This document shows positions 45,096-51,204 of a DNA stretch of 51,204 bases, piece by piece. The position numbers and the translations under genes are program-made. Numbering within the stretch: the first letter of the stretch is position 1; each line of letters starts with the position of its first letter. The notes beneath the pieces are model-generated. The model was given only the letters and a program-made list of their open reading frames with translations, searched no databases and was not told where the DNA came from. This stretch comes from Marinilabiliaceae bacterium (lineage in GTDB: Bacteria; Bacteroidota; Bacteroidia; Bacteroidales; Marinilabiliaceae): positions 1 through 51,204 of the forward strand of contig JABUTU010000005.1 of assembly GCA_021443545.1 (NCBI GenBank). Direction: 5' to 3'.

Positions 45096-45492
45096 GTTTC
45101 TATTTTTAGTTTTTACTTTTCTAAAGTCAATATTTAGTTTCACATTGCCTTGCAACTAAATGTATTGCCATCTCGAACTTTATTAAACGCTCAATCTTTT
45201 TGGGTGGAGAGTAACACCTGTCATTCTTATCTTCAAATGACGTGCAAATCAAAAAAAAAAAAACGATTTTGCAAATATTTTTGCAAAAAAATTGTAGCGA
45301 CAAACCAATCAAATTGATATTCAATAATATAGACCAAAATATTTTACGACAAAAATGGGCGTATAAGCCATTTTGCAGGATTTGATATGCAGCAGATTGA
45401 TGATAATTATCTCTGTTCTCTTTAAGGATGTGAAAACCACAAACATAGGGTAACTGTAACTTTGATAGAATTACAATCTTCGTCGTAACTGC
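45096..45492. other. 397-base AT-rich gap with an A13 tract and no supported gene
   Basis: This stretch holds a run of 13 A (45251-45263) followed by CGATTTTG, short A/T runs and the stop-rich end of decaying sequence. A 126-codon minus-strand frame (45127-45507) opens here, but its composition (Phe/Ile/Lys/Cys without pattern), overlap with the remnant next to it and lack of a promoter make it unlikely to be a gene. Confidence 0.6.
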
Positions 45493-45693
45493 AGTCTGAT
45501 CTTCCACCGTCCCCTACACCAACGCGGGGATTATGCTGCTGGGTATAACAGTTGCTCCATAGGCCTCATCTACGAAGGAGGATTAGACCATAAAGGTGAC
45601 ACTTCCTATAATATGACTATGCACCAGAAGGTTAGGATGGAACAACTTCCAGAGAGGCTTAAGGTCATCTACCAGATATTGAGGTGCGGATAA
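45493..45693 (+). pseudogene. remnant of an N-acetylmuramoyl-L-alanine amidase gene (Amidase_2 type)
   Basis: A 66-codon open stretch ending at TAA 45693 reads RPLHQRGDYAAGYNSCSIGL, then IYEGGLDHKGDTSYNMTMHQ, and closes with LKVIYQILRCG. The RPLxxxG..A.GYNxxSIGxxYxGGLDxxG pattern is that of the middle of T7-lysozyme-like amidases. The N-terminal half with the first zinc histidine and the C-terminal part are missing, and no start codon is suitable. It is a decayed fragment. Small amidase genes of this kind are common in Bacteroidales, often on mobile or prophage-derived DNA. Confidence 0.7.
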
Positions 45694-45814
45694 CTGAATA
45701 TAGAGCATAATAGTTATTTTTTATACTTTTTGGTGTTTGAAAACACGAAAAAGGACAAGTATCACATTATTGCAAATAATATGATGGCGCGCAAAAGTGA
45801 CGAAATCAATGAAA

Positions 45815-45837
45815 GGAGGGGCGAATCATTCCCCTCC
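45815..45837 (-). terminator. possible terminator overlapping the end of the ATPase gene
   Basis: GGAGGGG (45815-45821) and CCCCTCC (45831-45837) pair with a 9-base loop that holds the stop codon. On the minus strand TTTCATTGATTTCG follows, a weak U tract. Confidence 0.4.
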
Positions 45838-47204
45838 CTCCAAAAATAGCTGTGCCAAAGCATATAAAGGAAAGATGGTGACGTGTCTCACGGCATTGTC
45901 TGCTTCTGAGTCTATATACTGGAACTCGCCAAAATTCTCCAATGAGCTTCGTATGGCTTCGGACAAATTCTTGTCACGCATAAAGTTCCATAGGCTTTTC
46001 ATGCCACCTTGTCGTTCTGCTTTCACTTCAATAGGAATGACGTTTGCGTCCTTGGCTATAATATAGTCAATCTCTGCATGCGCTCCTCTGACTTGTCTGG
46101 TCCAATAGTATAACTCTCTTTTGAGGTTGGGCGTTTGATTGCGGAGAATTTCCAATCCAGCTATCATCTCTGCCATCGAGCCTTTGTTTACCAGGTCCGC
46201 AACGGAGGATGTGAGGATTTGCGTAGTAATGGCTGTGGTATTCCCCATATTCATATTTAGTAATCGAAGTTCGATTCCGCTGTCCAGTATTAGTAATTTG
46301 CGATAGCTTTCATCTGCTTCGCTACCTAATGGCAACCCGTTGGCTCTAGTGTATGTAGTGGGGATTACCAGTCCAGCTTTATACAATAGATTCAAAGCTG
46401 ATTTAACCTCGGCTGCTTTGTATCCTTTGCCGATATGGGCGAATACGAATTTTTGGGAAATTTGGTTTGCAACGCTATGAAGTGTGGCGCGAAGCAAATC
46501 AGGGTCTACTTTTTTTCGGTATTTGGGAAAGTCGTCCATATAACTTGTGAGTATATCGTCTTGTATTTCCTGGCATCTGATAAAGTCGTGCGATTCTACC
46601 CATGTGGCTACAGCTTCAGGCATGCCTCCAACTATCATGTATGTTCTGAATTGTTCTATTATCTTGTCATACAGTGGAGCAGGGAGGGGGGTATTGGTGG
46701 AAGAAGTATTACGGGCATCGAGTAACAGCTTTTGTCCATTGGCGAGAAGGAACTCATCAAATGTCATCGGGTACATATACAATGAATGTATGCGCCCTAC
46801 TCCGAATGTAGGCAACTCATCGAGTGCGAATTCCAGCAATGAACCAGCTGCTATGACGTGCAAGGAGGGTATATCTTCTTTAAAGAAGCGGAGGGCCATA
46901 ATTGCATCGTGACTCTCCTGTATCTCATCTATAAATAACAGTGTCTTGCCAGGAGTAATAGACTTACCATACATAGCAGACATCTGGATAATTATTCTTT
47001 TGGCATAAGATTGCTTTTGAACAATGCCTCGTATTCGGGATTACGTTCGAAATTTATCTCAATGTATGATTCGAATTGTTCTCCAAGGTGTCTGATTGCA
47101 GTGGACTTGCCTACTTGTCGTGCGCCACGAAGCAGTAATGGCTTGTGAGTTTCTCTTTTGCTCCATTCCAGTAAGTATTTATCTATGTTTCTTTCGTGAT
47201 ACAT
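45826..47204 (-). pseudogene. AAA ATPase with DUF4143 domain, frameshifted
   Basis: The first part starts at ATG 47204 (MYHERNIDKYLLEWSKR) with Walker A LRGARQVGKST and stops at TAA 46992. The second part, in another frame, continues the same protein: YAKRIIIQMSAMYGKSITPG, then Walker B TLLFIDEIQES, the sensor region VIAAGSLLEFAL, and the DUF4143 part with a nuclease-like EIDYIIAKDANVIPIEVKAE. The missing base lies between about 46995 and 47012. The whole would be about 460 residues. Members of this ATPase family are widespread in bacteria and archaea; their function is poorly known. The second frame could restart at ATG 46983, but it lacks the P-loop and so the product would be inactive. Confidence 0.85.
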
Positions 47205-47483
47205 AACGAATTGAATTACACAATATAAAGATACTAATGGGATTTTAATCAAACGAATAATTGGTCATTTTTTGACATAAGTCAAACATATAAACAACAA
47301 AAATCTGACATTTGTGAGGAAATAATAGTTATTTTTGATAAAATCTCGGATGCCATTGACGATTAGTCTCCAAAAATAACAGTGCAGGTTATAAGCCTCG
47401 TTCATAACAACAAACAGAAACCCAAAATAATGATGCGTTTGCGATTGTATACAATAAACTACACTTATATCGGATAAATAAAA
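47205..47483. other. intergenic stretch without a gene
   Basis: About 280 bases of AT-rich sequence between the broken ATPase and the OmpH terminator. A TATCTTTA on the minus strand (47226-47233) could be a weak -7 box for the ATPase. One copy of a 15-base direct repeat lies at 47322-47336. Nothing else is recognised. Confidence 0.5.
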
Positions 47484-47506
47484 AAGGCAGACTAAAAGTC
47501 TGCCTT
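47484..47506 (-). terminator. terminator of the OmpH-like gene
   Basis: AAGGCAGACT and AGTCTGCCTT form a perfect 10-bp stem with a 3-base loop; on the minus strand TTTTTTATTTATCC spans and follows the stem end. Confidence 0.8.
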
Positions 47507-47533
47507 GTTATAGCAAAAATACTTATTCGTCAA

Positions 47534-48106
47534 TTACTCTTTATAGCGAGCATTAAGAATCTCTACAACCTCGTTAGTAATATCAACACCTGGAGCACTA
47601 TAGAGGACATTATCACCCATATTATTAGAAATGATAAGCTGATAACGACCAACAGCATACTCCTTCAGGAATGCCTGGAGAGTGTCATGAAGCTGAACGC
47701 TCAATTTAGCCTGTTCGTTCATAAGCTCCTGCGAAAGACGGTTGTTAAGCTCCTGAAGATCCTGCTCTGCCTTCTGAAGACGTTCTTGCTCCTTCTGAGC
47801 TCTGTCGAGCGAGAGGAATGCATTGTTTTGAACCTTGCGTTGAAACTCATTTGCATCCTGCTGGAATGTTCTTGCCTTCTGGTTGAAGTCGGCACGTGCT
47901 GCCTCCTCCTTAGCCATAATCTGCTCTTGAAGCTTCTGTGCCAACTTGTAGGTTAGCAACAGGCTGTCAGTATTGATATAGGCAATACCTAACGCACACG
48001 AGTCAGAAGCCGCTGCTCCACATTGATTCTGCTGTGGCTTTTCACATCCTACTACCATCATGCCCACAACAAAAAGGAGGGCGAGTGTTTTGAAAATATT
48101 ATTCAT
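47534..48106 (-). CDS. OmpH/Skp family lipoprotein
   Basis: From the ATG at 48106 the protein has 190 residues with a lipoprotein signal ending in MVVGC (Cys21). The mature part starts LGIAYINTDSLLLTYKLAQ and is a long Gln/Glu/Lys-rich coiled coil (about 60-150, EQERLQKAEQDLQELNNRL), then VGRYQLIISNNMGDNVLYSA, the usual OmpH/Skp end. Skp is a soluble periplasmic trimer that holds outer-membrane proteins; here a lipid anchor is added. It has its own promoter and terminator. Confidence 0.87.
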   Translation of the reverse strand: MNNIFKTLALLFVVGMMVVGCEKPQQNQCGAAASDSCALGIAYINTDSLLLTYKLAQKLQEQIMAKEEAARADFNQKARTFQQDANEFQRKVQNNAFLSLDRAQKEQERLQKAEQDLQELNNRLSQELMNEQAKLSVQLHDTLQAFLKEYAVGRYQLIISNNMGDNVLYSAPGVDITNEVVEILNARYKE

Positions 48107-48146
48107 CGTTTTTACTACGAAATTATTATTACTCACAAAAAGTGCA

Positions 48147-48177
48147 CAAAGGTAACAAAAAAGTGTTGACTCAACAA
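48147..48177 (-). promoter_or_regulatory. promoter of the OmpH-like gene, overlapping a terminator
   Basis: On the minus strand TACCTTTG (48147-48154) has TTG at 48175-48177 (20 bases) or 48172-48174 (17 bases). Both TTG lie in the 3' arm of the hairpin that ends the porP transcript. Confidence 0.6.
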
Positions 48178-48206
48178 AGGAGAACCATCTTTTTTGTTGA
48201 GTCAAC
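48165..48206 (-). terminator. terminator of the PKD-protein/porP unit
   Basis: GTTGACTCAACAAA (48165-48178) and TTTGTTGAGTCAAC (48193-48206) form a perfect 14-bp stem with a 14-base loop; ACTTTTTTGTTACC follows on the minus strand. It begins 12 bases after the porP stop codon. Confidence 0.8.
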
Positions 48207-48217
48207 ATCTTATGCTA

Positions 48218-49315
48218 TCAATTTCGTTTTACTCCCTTACGTTTTTGATTATGACCATGACTCTTCTTTCCATGACCCGAATAGCTATAGCCCATGATTG
48301 GTTCAGAGCATGGAACAGGCTTCATCTTATAAGAGCGCTTCTTCACATTTGATGGAATGATTCTATAGATAAGCGATATCTCATGAGCACCATTACCGAA
48401 TGATGATAGATCACTAATTGTCATATCATACGAGTATCCCAATCTGAAGGCACTTATATTAATGCCAAGCGATGGAATGAGTGCATCCCTATTATTCAAC
48501 TCGCCAGAAACATTGAAGAAGAGACCCCTGTATGAGACACCTAACTCTATCGGGCTATAATACCAAAATGCACCTATCTCAATCTGGTTGAACGAATATT
48601 GGTGTTTATAGTTAAGAGCCAAAGTCACTGTTTTTGGTTCACTACCTCTGTAAGAAGGCTCATAAGTCCATCGGTATCCAGCATATGCAGTAAGTTTTAA
48701 TTTCAGGATATCTTTTGCATCGGTAAACGAGACATCAGGTTGCATCATATGGTCAAATGCTATACCTCCCCAGAAATCATCATTGTATATCATAACACCA
48801 GCTCCAGCGTCGATATGGTTATTTTTTGTTCTTTCGATATCAACGCTTGAGCCCCCGCCTACGAACTTTCCATCAGCCGTTATATCCGTAAACGTGACCA
48901 TCTTGCCTCTGTCAATCTTACGTTGTCCTAATCTAAAAGAGATACCAGGTCGTACGTTTATACTCTTATTGATAGAAAATTCGTATGCATATAGCAATGA
49001 TACATTGTTACCTACAATCAGACCTTTTCCTTGATTATCACATTGCCACATCAGACCTAAACCACTGCTGAACTGTTCGAAAAAGTTGTCGACAGTTATT
49101 GCATAGTTTTGGAATACCGATCCAACACCAGGCCATTGGTTACGATAGTTAAGACCAACTCTAAGACCATTTGTCAGACCTGTAAATGCAGGACTGAGGT
49201 AAAGAGGAGCCTCGTACGTTTGTGAGTACGAGACATCCTGCGCCTTTATATTGACACCACTTATTGCTAAGCCCATTAACAGAAGGGCCGTTGCTATGCG
49301 AGAGTTAAGTTTCAT
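48218..49315 (-). CDS. PorP/SprF family type IX secretion membrane protein
   Basis: From the ATG at 49315 (MKLNSRIATALLLMG; another ATG five codons upstream is possible) the protein has 365 residues with a signal peptide ending in IKAQ. The mature start DVSYSQTYEAPLYLSPAFTG is the PorP/SprF signature, followed by LNYRNQWPGVG and the strands of an outer-membrane beta-barrel. Family members help type IX secretion or hold type-B substrates at the cell surface. The gene lies 34 bases after a type-B substrate gene, a common pairing that suggests it serves that protein. The basic His/Lys tail (KKSHGHNQKRKGVKRN) is notable. Confidence 0.88.
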   Translation of the reverse strand: MKLNSRIATALLLMGLAISGVNIKAQDVSYSQTYEAPLYLSPAFTGLTNGLRVGLNYRNQWPGVGSVFQNYAITVDNFFEQFSSGLGLMWQCDNQGKGLIVGNNVSLLYAYEFSINKSINVRPGISFRLGQRKIDRGKMVTFTDITADGKFVGGGSSVDIERTKNNHIDAGAGVMIYNDDFWGGIAFDHMMQPDVSFTDAKDILKLKLTAYAGYRWTYEPSYRGSEPKTVTLALNYKHQYSFNQIEIGAFWYYSPIELGVSYRGLFFNVSGELNNRDALIPSLGINISAFRLGYSYDMTISDLSSFGNGAHEISLIYRIIPSNVKKRSYKMKPVPCSEPIMGYSYSGHGKKSHGHNQKRKGVKRN

Positions 49316-49349
49316 CTTAATAGCCTCCATATTACGTCTCCTTTCTGAA

Positions 49350-51204
49350 TTATTTAATTACCATAACCTGACCCGACTTATTGTACTCTTTACCGCTCGA
49401 GTACTGACCCTTTGCAACCCAGACATATATTCCATTCGGTGCTATCGAGCCATTAAAGTATCCATTCCAACCCTCATCGATGTTGTCGGTCTCAAACATA
49501 AGCTGACCCCATCTATTGTAGATCTGCATATGGAATGTCTCGACATCCTGATATACAGGACGGAATATTGCATTGACACTATAAATACTGTTATTTGTAC
49601 TTATATCATCTCGTGGTGCAAATGTATTCGGGAATACAATGAACCCACCGCGACGTGCCTCAACAAAGTTCTCTTTCGTCGTATCGGCCTCACAACCATA
49701 CTCATTCCATACTGTCAATGTGACTGTATACACTCCCTCTGCATCATATTGGTATGACGGGTTCTTCTCAGTGCTTATCTGTCCATCACCGAACGACCAT
49801 TCATAGGTTGCACCATTAATGCTTCGGTTGATGAAGTGAACCTTATCATCTGGCAGATAGAGCAACTGAGGAGCGGCGTCAAAGCTTGCCACTGGATGGT
49901 CATAAGCACGTATGAACATCGAGTACTGCGACGTCTTACCATCTGGTCCAGGAACTGTAAGTGTTACGTTATAGTTTCCTGGTGTCTTGAATGTATGAGT
50001 TGGGTTTCGAATATTACTTGTCGTTCCATCTCCGAAGTCCCAATGATACTCTTTCGCATCGATTGACTCATCTGTAAAGTGAACCATATGAGGGAAACAT
50101 CCTTCTGCTTCATCGACTGTAAATCCAGCCTTCGGTATGAGTTTGTAAACGATAGATACCTCATCGTAAACCTCACAATCGTCTGTCTTTATCGTCCAAC
50201 GGAATGTATTGACACCCTGCGACAATCCTGTCACCATAGTATGGTAATCAGTAGTATCAGCGAACTGAATATCCTTAGACGAACCGAGATATGTCCAGTA
50301 ACCTGGCAAGCGTCCAGGATTACCTGCATTGAGCATATATGAGTCTACATAAGTGACATCATTCTCGCCTGCGTATGGATCGGCCTTCTGGCAATATACC
50401 ACTACATCGCTCTCAGTGATACAATTACCATAGCTGATTGTCCATCTGAAGATGTTCTCACCATAACCCAGATGAGTAACCTCTGTCTTAGCATATGAAG
50501 AGTCGGCTATCTCACCTTCGCCTTGTAGCAATCTCCAATAGCCCTCGCCGACACTTGGAATATTACCATTCATAAATGTATTATCCTTACATCTTATCAT
50601 TGTATCGCCCGCCATAGCCATATCAGGAATCATATTCCAAACGCTGACAGTATCGATACTCTGACATCTGAATGTCTCACCATTATATGTCACGATATTT
50701 TCAATTACCCACAAGAACTTGTTCTCGCCAAAGATTAGGTTACATACCTGTGTCTTAGGATCGAAGACATTTTCGAACGACTGGGCTCCAAGTTCATTAT
50801 TCAAAGTGCCTGAAACAACCTCCCATCTACCATCACCAATTACAGGTGTATTGGCATCAAGGTTGCGGCACGACGAACAATCCTTATCGTCAGGACCTGC
50901 ATCCGACTTCGTAGGTGTGTAGTTCGAGATTGTTACTCTATCGCTCTCAGCACACATACCATTGACACTTACAGTCCATTCGAATGTCGTTGAGCCGTAA
51001 GCCAAATCAGTCACTTTGGTCTGCGGCGATGTAGGACTCTCAAGTTTTCCACCACCTCTGTCGACAATCTTCCAAATACCTTGTCCGTAATTTGGAGTGT
51101 CTGCCTTGAGCTGATACTCGTTAGAACACATTGCCTGATCAGCACCGGCATTTGGTGTATCTGGCTTGTTATTCCTGATATGAACATCATCATCAAGAAT
51201 ACAT
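49350..51204 (-). CDS. PKD-domain protein with gliding-motility/type-B sorting C terminus (5' end outside window)
   Basis: The frame is open to the window edge, giving the last 617 residues of a longer protein. It has at least four tandem units of about 85 residues of the kind PNAGADQAMCSN...GxWxxxxG...TxxxxLxYGxxxFxWTV, then two PKD domains (HWDFGDGTTSNIRNPTHTF and EWSFGDGQISTEKNPSYQY), and the C-terminal domain FPNTFAPRDDISTNN...IYNRWGQLMFE...WNGYFNGSIAPNGIYVW, which is the gliding-motility-associated type-B sorting domain. It should be exported by the type IX system and stay on the surface through PorP/SprF. It is probably an adhesin or surface filament. Repeats make the true length hard to guess. 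Confidence 0.9.
   Translation of the reverse strand, partial: CILDDDVHIRNNKPDTPNAGADQAMCSNEYQLKADTPNYGQGIWKIVDRGGGKLESPTSPQTKVTDLAYGSTTFEWTVSVNGMCAESDRVTISNYTPTKSDAGPDDKDCSSCRNLDANTPVIGDGRWEVVSGTLNNELGAQSFENVFDPKTQVCNLIFGENKFLWVIENIVTYNGETFRCQSIDTVSVWNMIPDMAMAGDTMIRCKDNTFMNGNIPSVGEGYWRLLQGEGEIADSSYAKTEVTHLGYGENIFRWTISYGNCITESDVVVYCQKADPYAGENDVTYVDSYMLNAGNPGRLPGYWTYLGSSKDIQFADTTDYHTMVTGLSQGVNTFRWTIKTDDCEVYDEVSIVYKLIPKAGFTVDEAEGCFPHMVHFTDESIDAKEYHWDFGDGTTSNIRNPTHTFKTPGNYNVTLTVPGPDGKTSQYSMFIRAYDHPVASFDAAPQLLYLPDDKVHFINRSINGATYEWSFGDGQISTEKNPSYQYDAEGVYTVTLTVWNEYGCEADTTKENFVEARRGGFIVFPNTFAPRDDISTNNSIYSVNAIFRPVYQDVETFHMQIYNRWGQLMFETDNIDEGWNGYFNGSIAPNGIYVWVAKGQYSSGKEYNKSGQVMVIK

Noticed and set aside
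45127..45507. 126-codon minus-strand open frame
   Set aside because: No recognisable domain, no promoter, biased to Phe/Ile/Lys from AT-rich sequence, and it overlaps both the A13 tract and the amidase remnant.
46983..47012. Programmed -1 frameshift in the ATPase, as in some transposases
   Set aside because: The AAAA is too short and not in the phase of a slippery heptamer, no downstream stimulatory hairpin is evident, and the family is not known for frameshifting.

Overview
The window looks like chromosomal DNA of a Bacteroidales bacterium (phylum Bacteroidota), probably a gut- or rumen-type relative of Prevotellaceae or another family that keeps a type IX secretion system; the genus cannot be fixed from the sequence. 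The evidence is a SusC/SusD pair, PorP/SprF and C-terminal sorting-domain proteins, an NVEALA-like peptide, a short AMP nucleosidase of Bacteroides type, and many promoters of Bacteroidota type (TTG, 18 to 20 bases, TAnnTTTG).

Layout. 1-7.4 kb: the start of an exported protein on the minus strand, then plus-strand genes for a nucleotidyltransferase, an NfeD-like membrane serine protease, a TonB-C-like exported protein, a DJ-1/PfpI protein, a lipoprotein, ThiS, ThiE and an acetyl-CoA hydrolase/CoA-transferase. 7.5-12.7 kb: two outer-membrane barrels facing each other (a receptor-like barrel without a normal plug region, and a TonB-dependent receptor with a Cys-Cys plug motif), a Cys/His-rich exported protein beside the second, and tRNA-Glu(CTC). 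12.8-25.6 kb: housekeeping genes (YgiQ radical SAM protein, LTA-synthase-like phosphotransferase, gpmI, mutS, holA, AMP nucleosidase, cysK, a TrmH-type rRNA/tRNA methyltransferase, yidD) and two small proteins. 25.7-32.5 kb: a compact glycan-uptake locus susC-susD-DUF5123-type lipoprotein with no enzyme beside it. 32.7-40.3 kb: rnr convergent with a complete sufBCDSE plus SufT-like operon whose SufD is unusually short.

40.4-47.3 kb is the accessory and decaying part: a leucine-rich-repeat surface protein whose natural start is put out of frame by a run of ten A, a three-gene cluster (NVEALA-like Cys peptide, 6-bladed propeller lipoprotein, CxxC membrane protein broken by an in-frame stop), a remnant of a peptidoglycan amidase, and a frameshifted AAA/DUF4143 ATPase. 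47.5-51.2 kb returns to envelope functions: an OmpH/Skp-like lipoprotein, PorP/SprF, and the C-terminal part of a large PKD-domain protein with a type-B type IX sorting signal, running off the end.

How it fits together: the sorting-domain proteins (LRR and PKD) imply a type IX system elsewhere in the genome, with PorP/SprF as the partner for the type-B substrate. The Suf operon serves Fe-S enzymes such as YgiQ. No CRISPR array, rRNA operon, intact transposase or prophage is visible. The most unusual material is the cluster of broken or switchable genes at 40.4-47.3 kb and the exported Cys-peptide/propeller/CxxC cluster inside it.
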